A stretch of DNA of 64,000 nt from Bacteroidales bacterium (GTDB lineage: Bacteria > Bacteroidota > Bacteroidia > Bacteroidales > UBA932). Where the stretch lies: contig JAFXFS010000010.1 in the NCBI GenBank assembly GCA_017513445.1, positions 62,001 through 126,000 of the forward strand, in the 5' to 3' direction. The position numbers and the translations under genes are program-made. The notes beneath the pieces are model-generated. The model was not told the origin of the DNA. It did no database searches and saw nothing but the letters and a program-made list of their open reading frames with translations. The stretch's first letter is position 1. Each line of letters starts with the position of its first letter. Positions 43,451 through 51,692 of this stretch are shown here, one piece after another.

Positions 43451-44100
43451 TATTCCCAGTTACCTGCGTTGTTATTAGGGTTATCAATACTACCAACCAT
43501 CAAACCTGAGTAACGACCTTGATCTTCTCTCTCTGCATTTAGGTTGATAATCAATTGTTCATCCATACCTTGAAGCAAACCAACGAATGGTTGTTTTACA
43601 CCGTTAACTGCTTCTGGGCGAACGCCGTAAGGAACTTTTGCTTCAAACAATGGAACAGGAATACCTGATACTTGTTTGACAACTGTATTGATCTCAATTG
43701 GCATTTTGTTAGTAAATGGAACATAACGCAATGAATCAAGTACAAGGTCTGGTCTATCTTTGAACAAAGTATCCTTCACTGGAACTTTTATCTCTTCACG
43801 TTTAACTTGTTTACGAGCCACTGCCAAAGAGTCGTCCATAGAACCGATTTGTTTTACGATAGTCAATTCACCTGTATTGTAGAATTGAATCAATGAATCA
43901 ACTGAAGAAGAAAATCTGTTGTTTACTGATTTAAAAGCAACTTGCAAAGTACGGATGTCAGTTAATCTTTGAATAGCAACTTGCTCTCTTTGAGCTTTCT
44001 CATCATTAAAGTTAACTGGTTTCATGATGCTTGTATAAATCAAATACACCAAGAATATCGCACATAGCGGAAGGATAACAATTGTAAATAGTTTTTTCAT
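43450..44100 (-). CDS. Membrane-anchored protein of unknown function
   Basis: 216 residues. One N-terminal membrane helix (about 5-24), then a coiled-coil-prone helix (about 34-100, REQVAIQRLTDIRTLQVAFKS) with repeated charged heptads, then a Pro-rich beta region (VPFTNKMPIEINTVV, GIPVPLFEAKVPYG) and an Asn-rich end. No known catalytic motif. It is the first gene of the operon with the DUF3822 and rsmD genes and looks like a conserved Bacteroidota envelope protein. Confidence 0.75.
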   Translation of the reverse strand: MKKLFTIVILPLCAIFLVYLIYTSIMKPVNFNDEKAQREQVAIQRLTDIRTLQVAFKSVNNRFSSSVDSLIQFYNTGELTIVKQIGSMDDSLAVARKQVKREEIKVPVKDTLFKDRPDLVLDSLRYVPFTNKMPIEINTVVKQVSGIPVPLFEAKVPYGVRPEAVNGVKQPFVGLLQGMDEQLIINLNAEREDQGRYSGLMVGSIDNPNNNAGNWE

Positions 44101-44148
44101 ATTGATTATAATTTATTATTTTCTTAACGCATCAAAGAAATTTATCCA

Positions 44149-44179
44149 CAAATGTAAAAATAATATTTAGTCCTTGCAA
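44149..44179 (-). promoter_or_regulatory. Promoter of the 43450-rsmD operon
   Basis: Minus strand: TACATTTG (44149-44156) with ATTG 20 bp upstream (44177-44180). 48 bp before the start. Confidence 0.55.
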
Positions 44180-44186
44180 TATTTTT

Positions 44187-44194
44187 TAATTTTG
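44187..44194 (+). promoter_or_regulatory. -7 box for nrnA
   Basis: TAATTTTG, 20 bp before the start codon; it lies within 10 bp of the -33 element of the divergent operon. Confidence 0.5.
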
Positions 44195-44214
44195 CAACGC
44201 AAAAAGTTAATGAA

Positions 44215-45234
44215 ATGTGGAATAAGAGTATTAATTTATTGAATGAGATGATAACTAAGGGGGATAAAATCGCTCTGATAGGTCATTTCAACCCCGATGG
44301 AGACTCTGTTGGTTCAACTACAGGTTTTTACAATTTTTTACAGCAATTTTCAAAAGATTCTACAATTATATATCCTAGTGGAGTACCTCAATTTCTAAAA
44401 TTTCTCTTACCAGAACAAAATGTATTGGAATATCCACAGGATAATGAGAAAATTGTCAATTGTATCAATGATTCCGACTTGATTGTTTGCCTCGACTTCA
44501 ATGCCTTCTCACGCACAGAAAACCTGAAACATCTGCTTGCTGAGAGCAAGGCAAAAAAGGTTCTAATTGATCACCACATTAATCCTGATATTAACTCTTT
44601 CAATCTAGTATTTTCTGACACTGAAGTATCATCTACCTGCGAATTGCTTTACAAAATTCTGACATCTATGCCGCAAATCGGAGGTGATGCAGATAAATTA
44701 TCATTCGCCACAGGACAATCTCTCTATGTTGGAATGATGACTGATACGAATAACTACTCCAATTCTGTCTTCCCATTTACCTTGGAAATGGCCTCTCAAC
44801 TGCTCTCTAAAGGTGTAGATAAAGATGCTATTCAAAACAAAGTATTTGGGGCTTATAGTGTTGATAGAATGAGACTTATGGGATATTTACTATATGAGAA
44901 TATGGTTTATCTTCCTGAGTATAATGCTGCATTTATGACTCTATCATTAGAGGATCAGAAAAGGTTCAATTATCAAAAGGGAGATAACGAGGGATTTGTA
45001 AATTTAGCACTCTCAATCAAGGGGGTTACAATTTCTGCCTTCTTTACAGAATCAGAGGAATTTATCAGAGTTTCATTACGTTCCAAAGGAGATATTTCAG
45101 TAAATATTTTTTCTGGAGCTTTCTTTAACGGAGGTGGTCACAAAAATGCTGCTGGAGGAAAGCTCTTTATACCATTTAATGAGGTCCCTGACTACTTCAA
45201 AAATGCCATTAAGGAGTTTAAAAAAGATAATTAG
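44215..45234 (+). CDS. nrnA: Bifunctional oligoribonuclease/PAP phosphatase (DHH family)
   Basis: 339 residues. DHH domain with GHFNPDGDSVGS, DLIVCLDFNAFS and the DHH motif in LIDHHINPD; DHHA1 domain with FFNGGGHKNAAGG near the C-terminus. Degrades nano-RNA of two to five nucleotides and removes the 3'-phosphate from pAp. Normal length. Manganese ligands appear intact. Confidence 0.93.
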   Translation: MWNKSINLLNEMITKGDKIALIGHFNPDGDSVGSTTGFYNFLQQFSKDSTIIYPSGVPQFLKFLLPEQNVLEYPQDNEKIVNCINDSDLIVCLDFNAFSRTENLKHLLAESKAKKVLIDHHINPDINSFNLVFSDTEVSSTCELLYKILTSMPQIGGDADKLSFATGQSLYVGMMTDTNNYSNSVFPFTLEMASQLLSKGVDKDAIQNKVFGAYSVDRMRLMGYLLYENMVYLPEYNAAFMTLSLEDQKRFNYQKGDNEGFVNLALSIKGVTISAFFTESEEFIRVSLRSKGDISVNIFSGAFFNGGGHKNAAGGKLFIPFNEVPDYFKNAIKEFKKDN

Positions 45235-45263
45235 GCACAACATTTGAATAATTCAATCCAGAT

Positions 45264-45812
45264 ATGAAATTAATGAAATTTGCCATACTCAGTTTTATAT
45301 TTATCCTTGTCAGCTGTACCGATAAGGAGATAGAATTGAAGTATATAGCACAAGAGGAACAAATTGAGAATTACATAACTTCAAAATTTGACACCTTAAC
45401 ACCTATCACCAGGAATAATGGTTCAAATAGAATTACTATAGCTCAGTCAAAAGAGGTTCTTGACACTGTTACAGGAGTAATTCCTACTGTAAATGTCTTG
45501 GAAAGAGGCGACTCTATAAAGTTCAGTTATGCAGGTTATATTTTCAATGGAGGTCCACAAACCCTGTTTTACACAAACAATCCAGAGATATCAAAACTTT
45601 ATGGTGATACCATTCCGAAATCTCTTCACTATGGTTTTGATGATCTGATTATTGGCTTGGAATATGGGTTAGAGGGCATTAAAGATGGAGAAGAGGCAAT
45701 TATTGTTTTTAGTGGAAAATATGGCTACCAAAATGAGCCAATGTATTCAGTTCCTGCGGCATCTCCACTTTTATTCCATATTTGGGTAAGAGATATTAAA
45801 AAGAATAAATAA
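45264..45812 (+). CDS. FKBP-type peptidyl-prolyl isomerase-like lipoprotein (one domain)
   Basis: 182 residues (alternative start 9 bp later). Lipobox ILVSC (C18). One FKBP domain from about 85: VLERGDSIKFSYAGYIFNGG, YGFDDLIIGLEYGLEGIKDGEEAIIVF, YGYQNEPMYSVPAASPLLFHI. Resembles GldI-type lipoproteins of Bacteroidota. Several aromatic pocket positions of active FKBPs look replaced, so isomerase activity is uncertain. Likely co-transcribed with the double-domain paralogue 21 bp downstream, though that one has its own -7 box. Confidence 0.85.
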   Translation: MKLMKFAILSFIFILVSCTDKEIELKYIAQEEQIENYITSKFDTLTPITRNNGSNRITIAQSKEVLDTVTGVIPTVNVLERGDSIKFSYAGYIFNGGPQTLFYTNNPEISKLYGDTIPKSLHYGFDDLIIGLEYGLEGIKDGEEAIIVFSGKYGYQNEPMYSVPAASPLLFHIWVRDIKKNK

Positions 45813-45819
45813 AAATCTA

Positions 45820-45827
45820 TATCTTTG
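45820..45827 (+). promoter_or_regulatory. -7 box abutting the next start codon
   Basis: TATCTTTG ends 6 bp before the ATG at 45834, so a transcript from here would be close to leaderless. Confidence 0.4.
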
Positions 45828-45833
45828 CAAGAT

Positions 45834-46865
45834 ATGAAAAAGAGAACTTATAAATTAACACTGATTTCAGCAGCAATCCTACTTGTTTTGGCTTCTTGTG
45901 CTGAACACATATATGAATCAATCTACGATACTCAGCAGAGAATTCTTGATGCCTGGGTGGATCACAACTACGGCGAAGATCTACAACCTACTGAGTCAGG
46001 TATGTACTATTTGAATAGAGAGAGCTCTCCAAATGGCAGACCGGTAGTTGACTCTGTTTATGTTTTCGTAAAATATTCTGTAAAGTACTTGGATGGAGTA
46101 TATAAGGATTCGAATATCGAAGAGATTGCTAAACAATTGGGCACATACAGTCCTACAAACTATTACACTCACGATATCTGGTTAGTTAATGATCATACCC
46201 TTACAGAGGGTCTCTATGAGGTATTAACCAGTATGAAGACTGGAGAAAAGGTAACTGTTGCTATCCCACCATCACTTCTTTTCAGCGAAACTATTTCATA
46301 TTATTCTATGTTCTATTACACAACAGAAGGAAATGATAGTGAAAAGGTTAGCGTTATTTATGAGTTGGAGGTTCTTGATTTTGTTCCTAACATAAACGAA
46401 TATCAACTTAAGCAACTAAGAGAGTTCAGAGATCAAAACTATCCTGGATTGGAATCTTCTGAAACAGGTTTCTTCTTCAAAAAGACAAAATCTGTATCAT
46501 TTGAAGAGGCTGCAGATTCAATTGCTGACGAAGAGAGTCTAAAAATCTTCTACACAGGAAGATTGCTTGATGGATTTGTATTTGACTCAAACATTAAAGA
46601 TACTGCAAAAAAATATCGCTTCTATTCTCCTTCTAACGGTTATAATGCTCTTGAAGTCAAATACAAGGATAGTCTAAGTCTAATGATTGAGAACAATGAA
46701 CTTGTGGAGGGATTTACAAGAGCTGTTCACCAAATGCAATATGGAGAGGAGGCAATCGTATTCTTCTACTCAAATTTGGGTTATGGTGAGAGAGGTAGTG
46801 GCACTATTCCAAGTTATACTCCACTATTCTTTGAATTGAGAGCTGAAGAAGAGGAAGAAAACTAA
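45834..46865 (+). CDS. FKBP-type lipoprotein with two FKBP-like domains
   Basis: 343 residues from ATG 45834. Lipobox VLASC (C22). First FKBP-like domain about 60-185 (VFVKYSVKYLDGVYKDSN, LTEGLYEVLTSMKTGEKVTVAIP, FYTTEGN), second about 205-340 (LKIFYTGRLLDGFVFDSN, ELVEGFTRAVHQMQYGEEAIVFFYSNLGYGERGSG, YTPLFFELR). The second keeps more of the FKBP fingerprint (YTGRLLDG, GYGERGSGTIPSYTPL). Gliding-type lipoproteins GldI have similar layout. Five bases before the MFS gene. Confidence 0.85.
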   Translation: MKKRTYKLTLISAAILLVLASCAEHIYESIYDTQQRILDAWVDHNYGEDLQPTESGMYYLNRESSPNGRPVVDSVYVFVKYSVKYLDGVYKDSNIEEIAKQLGTYSPTNYYTHDIWLVNDHTLTEGLYEVLTSMKTGEKVTVAIPPSLLFSETISYYSMFYYTTEGNDSEKVSVIYELEVLDFVPNINEYQLKQLREFRDQNYPGLESSETGFFFKKTKSVSFEEAADSIADEESLKIFYTGRLLDGFVFDSNIKDTAKKYRFYSPSNGYNALEVKYKDSLSLMIENNELVEGFTRAVHQMQYGEEAIVFFYSNLGYGERGSGTIPSYTPLFFELRAEEEEEN

Positions 46866-46870
46866 TTAGT

Positions 46871-48331
46871 ATGAGCAATACTGCAAAAAAAACATTCAAG
46901 TATTGGCAAATGAGAACTATCATTGCCACAATGATAGGATATGCCCTCTTCTATTTTGTTAGAAAGAACTTCTCTTTTGCAATCCCAGGATTGACAGCTG
47001 AGTATGGTATAAGCAAGACAAGCTTCGGTATAATAATGACCGCAGTTGGTCTTGTTTATGGTTTTTCAAGATTTCTTAATGGATTTTTTGCTGATAGGTT
47101 AAATGCAAGATTTTATATGGCCATTGGCTTGGCATTATGTGCTTTAGCGAATTTTGCATTTGGATTTGGCGTAGATATAAGTTTTTGGATTACAGGTGTT
47201 AATGACCCTGTTATGATTGCCAATACACTTATTTTGCTATTTGGTATTCTATTGATTGCCAATAACTTTTTCCAGGGTTCCGGATTCCCTCCTTGTGCAA
47301 GATTATTAACACACTGGATTCCTCCTCAAGAACTTGCTACAAAGATGTCTATTTGGAATACATCACACTCAATAGGTGCAAGTTTGGTTGCTATTTTGTG
47401 TGGTTACATTATGGGACACTTGGGTATGAATCTGAGCAATGACCCTGAAATTATTGCCAGGATTGCTCAAAACCTTGGTAGGGATATCTCCGATCCAGCA
47501 GTAATTGATGCTGCATCTCATTTTGGAGCGTGGAAGTGGTGCTTCTGGATACCTGCAGCATTAGCAGCAGCTGGTTCTGTTTTCCTCTTTATAACATTGA
47601 GAGACACCCCTACTTCAGTAGGTCTGCCTGAACTTCCAAACACGGAAAGCAAAAATGATGGCGAATCTAAAAGCGATGAATATAAACGCCTGCTTAAAGA
47701 GAAAGTATTTGGTAATAAACTAATTTGGATATTAGGAATTGCTAACTTCTTCGTTTATGTAGTAAGATTCTCCATATTGGACTGGGGTCCAACATTCCTT
47801 AAAGAGGCAAGAGGACTATCTCTTGTAAATGCAGGATGGACTGTTGCTGTATTTGAAATTTTCGGTATTATCGGAATGTTAGTTGCAGGTTGGGCCACAG
47901 ATAAACTATTTGCTGGTAAAGCTCATAGAACTTGTGTATTCTGTATGGTAGGTACAGCACTGTTTATGACAATATTCTGGTTATTGCCACCGACTGCTCC
48001 ATTTATAGTTATTATCTGTACACTTGCTATGGCGGGATTCTTTATCTATGGTCCTCAAGCTCTTATCGGTATTGCTGCTGCAAATCAAGCTACAAAAAAA
48101 GCAGCTGCTACTGCAAATGGTTTGACTGGAATCTTTGGATATTTGAGTGTAGCTGTATCAGGTCTTGGTGTCGGAATGTTAGTTGACTTCTTCAGCCGCA
48201 CCAATCCAGCAAGTGCCTGGGACTATGTCTTCGTGGGAATGATAGGCGTTGCTGTTATAGGAGCTATAATCTTCCTTCTTATGTGGAATGCAGGAAGAGA
48301 TGGTTACCAATCAGAGACAGAAAAAGCATAA
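46871..48331 (+). CDS. Organophosphate:Pi antiporter-type MFS transporter (GlpT/UhpT-like)
   Basis: 486 residues with twelve predicted membrane helices and a central hydrophilic loop (about 245-280). The N-terminal GYALFYFVRKNFSFAIPGL and FADRLNARFYMAIGL patterns are those of the GlpT/UhpC/UhpT group, which exchange glycerol-3-phosphate or hexose phosphates for inorganic phosphate. The substrate cannot be fixed. It is followed after 24 bp by a HAD-IIA phosphatase, a pairing that makes a phosphorylated C3 substrate attractive. Confidence 0.87.
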   Translation: MSNTAKKTFKYWQMRTIIATMIGYALFYFVRKNFSFAIPGLTAEYGISKTSFGIIMTAVGLVYGFSRFLNGFFADRLNARFYMAIGLALCALANFAFGFGVDISFWITGVNDPVMIANTLILLFGILLIANNFFQGSGFPPCARLLTHWIPPQELATKMSIWNTSHSIGASLVAILCGYIMGHLGMNLSNDPEIIARIAQNLGRDISDPAVIDAASHFGAWKWCFWIPAALAAAGSVFLFITLRDTPTSVGLPELPNTESKNDGESKSDEYKRLLKEKVFGNKLIWILGIANFFVYVVRFSILDWGPTFLKEARGLSLVNAGWTVAVFEIFGIIGMLVAGWATDKLFAGKAHRTCVFCMVGTALFMTIFWLLPPTAPFIVIICTLAMAGFFIYGPQALIGIAAANQATKKAAATANGLTGIFGYLSVAVSGLGVGMLVDFFSRTNPASAWDYVFVGMIGVAVIGAIIFLLMWNAGRDGYQSETEKA

Positions 48332-48355
48332 CAATTTGTAATTCAACATATTACA

Positions 48356-49237
48356 ATGGATAAAGCAATCCAAACAATATCAAATAAAGGGTATTTCTCA
48401 CCTCTTGAAGATGAGAAACTAATATCTCAATTAAAAGATATTAAACACGTTGCTCTTGATATGGATGGGACAATATATATGGGAACCACAATTTTCCCAT
48501 ATACTATACCTTTCCTAAAAAAATTGGATGAGTTATCCATTTCATACTCCTTTTTGACCAATAATCCATCTAAAAATATAAATGATTATATAAGCAAACT
48601 TGCTAAAATGGGTATCTCGATCACAAGATCTGAAATTTACACTACAACATTAGCAACTATTGATTATATAAAGTGCCACTATCCAGATGCAAAAAGGTTG
48701 TTTTTATTGGGTACAGAGAGTATGATTGAAGAGTTTGAATCTGCTGGTTATATCTCTACAGAGGATTCTCCTGACGATATTCCAGACATAATTATTGCAT
48801 CATTTGACCTTTCTCTTCAATACAATAGATTATGTAGAGCTGCCTGGTGGATTTCTCAAGATATACCATATATTGCAACAAATCCAGATAGAGTTTGTCC
48901 TACAAATGAGAGAACAATTTTAGTGGATTGTGGCTCAATATGTGCCTCTCTAACCCACGCAACAGGACGTCAACCAGATATTGTTCTTGGCAAACCCGAT
49001 CCAAATATGCTTTCAGGCATAATGAGAAGAGCATCTTTAGAGCCACATCAAATTGCAATGGTAGGAGACAGATTATACACGGATATAGCAATGGCCGATA
49101 ACGCAGGTGCATTTGGAGTATTGGTTCTCTCTGGTGAAACAACCATTGATGTTGCACTTTCTGAGACTAAAAAACCCCCATTGATTGCTCAATCAATAGA
49201 GGTCTTAGGTAATCTTCTTGAAGAATCAAGAGGTTAA
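48356..49237 (+). CDS. HAD-IIA hydrolase (NagD/p-nitrophenylphosphatase-like)
   Basis: 293 residues. HAD motif I DMDGTIYMG, motif II FLTNNPS, motif III/IV GKPDPNML and VGDRLYTDIAMADNAGA. A C2-type cap sits between motifs II and III. Members dephosphorylate small phosphates such as glycerol-3-phosphate, phosphoglycolate or nucleotides. It directly follows the GlpT-like transporter. Its last 4 bp overlap the convergent Cmk-like gene. Confidence 0.92.
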   Translation: MDKAIQTISNKGYFSPLEDEKLISQLKDIKHVALDMDGTIYMGTTIFPYTIPFLKKLDELSISYSFLTNNPSKNINDYISKLAKMGISITRSEIYTTTLATIDYIKCHYPDAKRLFLLGTESMIEEFESAGYISTEDSPDDIPDIIIASFDLSLQYNRLCRAAWWISQDIPYIATNPDRVCPTNERTILVDCGSICASLTHATGRQPDIVLGKPDPNMLSGIMRRASLEPHQIAMVGDRLYTDIAMADNAGAFGVLVLSGETTIDVALSETKKPPLIAQSIEVLGNLLEESRG

Positions 49238-49866
49238 ATCTTATAATAACTTTTTATATACTCAATTATAAATTTTGCCGTTCCCTCTAAGCCAAGACGG
49301 GATGAATTCACGCATAAGTCATAGCTTGATGAGTCTCCCCATTGCTTAAAGGTATAATAGTTATAGTAAGCTGTTCTCTTCTTCTCACTCTGAGAGATAT
49401 GACTTTGGGCACTATCCTCGGTGATACCTAATCTTTCTGCCACACGTTTAACTCTATCTTCAATATCAGCTGTAATGAAGATTGAAATTGTAGCAGGATC
49501 TTCACGAAGGATATAATCTGCGCATCTGCCCACAAAGATTGCTGAGCCATCCTCAGCTATAGATCTGATTGCATCACTCTGAATGGCAAAAAGATCTTCA
49601 TTATCCATATAATTCTTAACCTTAGAGTTGAAGCCAACTGATTGGGAATTGGAACTCCTGCCTAGGAAACTTGCAAAGAGAGAACTATTCTTCTTCTCAT
49701 CCATCTTGTCAAAGAGTTCGCTTTTATATCCTGACTTTTCTGCAGCATAAGAGATAATCTCCTTATCATAGAGCGGAATATTTAACTCCTCTGAAAGAAG
49801 TTTTGCAATCTGAATGGCTCCACTACCTACTTGACGGCCAATACATAATAATATTTTCTTTTCCAT
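49234..49866 (-). CDS. Cytidylate kinase-like protein
   Basis: 210 residues of the cytidylate-kinase-like family (PF13189 type). A P-loop-like start (LCIGRQVGSGAIQIAKLLSEEL) where the usual GSGG..IA pattern is kept, then YDKEIISYAAEKSG, FVGRCADYIL, and SIFITADIEDRVKRVAERLG. The true cmk is at 3555. The function of these second Cmk-like proteins is not established. It lies 1 bp after the MATE gene in the same operon. Confidence 0.85.
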   Translation of the reverse strand: MEKKILLCIGRQVGSGAIQIAKLLSEELNIPLYDKEIISYAAEKSGYKSELFDKMDEKKNSSLFASFLGRSSNSQSVGFNSKVKNYMDNEDLFAIQSDAIRSIAEDGSAIFVGRCADYILREDPATISIFITADIEDRVKRVAERLGITEDSAQSHISQSEKKRTAYYNYYTFKQWGDSSSYDLCVNSSRLGLEGTAKFIIEYIKSYYKI

Positions 49867-49867
49867 A

Positions 49868-51271
49868 TTAATTTCCCTCCGTAATAACTCTCTGCTTTCT
49901 AATCTCTTCGTTAAATTGCTTTAAAAGAGTACGCAACATAAAGATAGTAACAATTGTTGAAATAATATCCGAAATTGGAAGACTTAACCAAACACCTTTA
50001 ACACCGATCAATCTTGGTAAAATTATCAAACAAGGTGCAAGGAACAGTAATTGACGCGATAATGATAGGAAAATGGCCTTTTTTGCCATACCTAAACTTT
50101 GGAAGAAATTTGATGTAACTATCTGGAAACCAACAATTGGGAAGGCCAAGAATACCACTCTTGCTCCCTTAGAAGAGAGATCTATCAATTGTGGATCTGA
50201 AGTAAATATTTTTACCATCAATTCTGGGAAAATCATCGCAACCAAAAAACCTGCTGTCATTACAATTGTAGCACATATTATGGTGAGTCTCAACACTTTA
50301 ATAACTCTATCATACAATTGTGCTCCATAATTATAACCAGCAATAGGTTGCATACCCTGTGTAAATCCCATCACAACCATCACGAATAGGAATGATAATC
50401 TGTTGATTATTCCATATGCTCCAATCGAAAGGTCTCCACCACCTGCCATCTCCATATCGCCATAAGTTTGTAGCCCTTTATTGATAAGAATCACTATAAA
50501 GCAAGATGCAACATTCATCAAGAATGGAGCCATACCTATTGATAGGGACCTATATGCAATTTTGGAATCAAACTTCATCATATCCTTTGAGAAGTGAAGA
50601 AATTCCTCCTTATTACTAAATATCTTAATCTGCCAGATTAGTGAAACTAACTGCGAAATAACAGTAGCGATAGCAGCACCTCTAATTCCCATATCTAATA
50701 CAAAAATGAAAATCGGGTCGAGTATAGTGTTGAGAGCTACTGTCAATATTGTTGCATACATTGCCTTTCTTGGGTGTCCTGCTGCTCTTAGAACAGCATT
50801 CAATCCAAAATAGAGGTGAGTAATTATATTTCCTATCAACACCACCTGCATATACTCTCTGGCATAAGGAATTGTCGCCTCACTTGCTCCAAAGAAGTAT
50901 AGAATTGGATCAAGAAATAGCAGAGAGACTGCCATAAATAGTAAACCTATGACACAGTTCATAATAATCACATTTCCCAACACCCTGCGCGCCACCGAAT
51001 AGTTACGCTGACCTAAAAGAACAGAGATAAGTGTTGATGCTCCAACACCCACAAGCGTTCCGAAAGCAGTTGATAAGTTCATTAAGGGAAATGTTACAGC
51101 AAGCCCAGAGATTGCCATAGGCCCAACACCTTGCCCAATATAGGCACTATCAATCATATTGTAGAGCGAAGAGGCTGTCATTGCAATAATTGCAGGGACC
51201 GCATATTGTTTTAGAAGTTTTGGAATGCTCTCGGTTCCCAAACTAGTAGGAATAGTACCTGATTGTTTCAT
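49868..51271 (-). CDS. MATE-family efflux transporter
   Basis: 467 residues with twelve membrane helices in two MatE repeats: the first opens with LLKQYAVPAIIAMTASSLYNMIDSAYIGQ, the second after about residue 245 with FLMNVASCFIVILINKGL. FTQGMQPIAGYNYGA is the conserved loop motif. MATE proteins export cationic drugs and metabolites using Na+ or H+ gradients. Operon with the Cmk-like gene. Confidence 0.93.
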   Translation of the reverse strand: MKQSGTIPTSLGTESIPKLLKQYAVPAIIAMTASSLYNMIDSAYIGQGVGPMAISGLAVTFPLMNLSTAFGTLVGVGASTLISVLLGQRNYSVARRVLGNVIIMNCVIGLLFMAVSLLFLDPILYFFGASEATIPYAREYMQVVLIGNIITHLYFGLNAVLRAAGHPRKAMYATILTVALNTILDPIFIFVLDMGIRGAAIATVISQLVSLIWQIKIFSNKEEFLHFSKDMMKFDSKIAYRSLSIGMAPFLMNVASCFIVILINKGLQTYGDMEMAGGGDLSIGAYGIINRLSFLFVMVVMGFTQGMQPIAGYNYGAQLYDRVIKVLRLTIICATIVMTAGFLVAMIFPELMVKIFTSDPQLIDLSSKGARVVFLAFPIVGFQIVTSNFFQSLGMAKKAIFLSLSRQLLFLAPCLIILPRLIGVKGVWLSLPISDIISTIVTIFMLRTLLKQFNEEIRKQRVITEGN

Positions 51272-51297
51272 ATTTATTGGTTGTAGAAAAGTGGGTG

Positions 51298-51305
51298 CAA
51301 AAATA
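51298..51305 (-). promoter_or_regulatory. -7 box for the MATE gene
   Basis: TATTTTTG on the minus strand, 26 bp before the start codon. Confidence 0.5.
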
Positions 51306-51341
51306 GTACTTTTTCTTTATGGTTATAAAATTTATGATTAT

Positions 51342-51372
51342 AAAAAAAGTGCCTACATCAAGATGTAAGCAC
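51342..51372 (-). terminator. Intrinsic terminator of the RRM gene
   Basis: Minus strand: GTGCTTACATC-tt-GATGTAGGCAC followed by seven Ts. It lies 29 bp past the RRM stop codon. Confidence 0.85.
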
Positions 51373-51400
51373 CTTGTATAAAGGTCATAATTTTCTATTC

Positions 51401-51655
51401 TTATTCATTTTTAGCTCTATCGTGAGCGTGTACAGCGTGAATAACTCTTCCCATATGCGTCATTCCTTCAATTGCAGCAATTGCTGCTTCAGCCTGCTCT
51501 AAAGTTTCCATCTCGACAAAACCATAACCTTTCGATCTTTTTGCCTCTTGATCGACAATAATTCGCGCAGAAAGCACATTCCCGTAGGGAGAACATAGCG
51601 CGACAATATGTTCTCTTCTGGCTCTATAATTCAAGCCATAAATAAAAATAGTCAT
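51401..51655 (-). CDS. RRM RNA-binding protein
   Basis: 84 residues made of one RNA-recognition motif: RNP2 IFIYGL near the N-terminus and RNP1 KGYGFVEM at about 42-49, with the beta-alpha-beta-beta-alpha-beta order intact and a short His-rich end (AVHAHDRA). Small single-RRM proteins are common in Bacteroidota and are thought to act as post-transcriptional regulators in place of Hfq; targets here are unknown. It has its own promoter and terminator. Confidence 0.92.
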   Translation of the reverse strand: MTIFIYGLNYRARREHIVALCSPYGNVLSARIIVDQEAKRSKGYGFVEMETLEQAEAAIAAIEGMTHMGRVIHAVHAHDRAKNE

Positions 51656-51680
51656 AATTAATCAATTAGGTAAAGCTCAA

Positions 51681-51688
51681 CAAAGATA
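51681..51688 (-). promoter_or_regulatory. -7 box for the RRM gene
   Basis: TATCTTTG on the minus strand, 25 bp before the start codon, just past the comEC stop. Confidence 0.55.
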
Positions 51689-51692
51689 CAAA

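Noticed and set aside
49234..49866. Second true cmk
   Set aside because: Lacks the DGRDIGT motif and LID arginines of cytidylate kinase seen in the gene at 3555.
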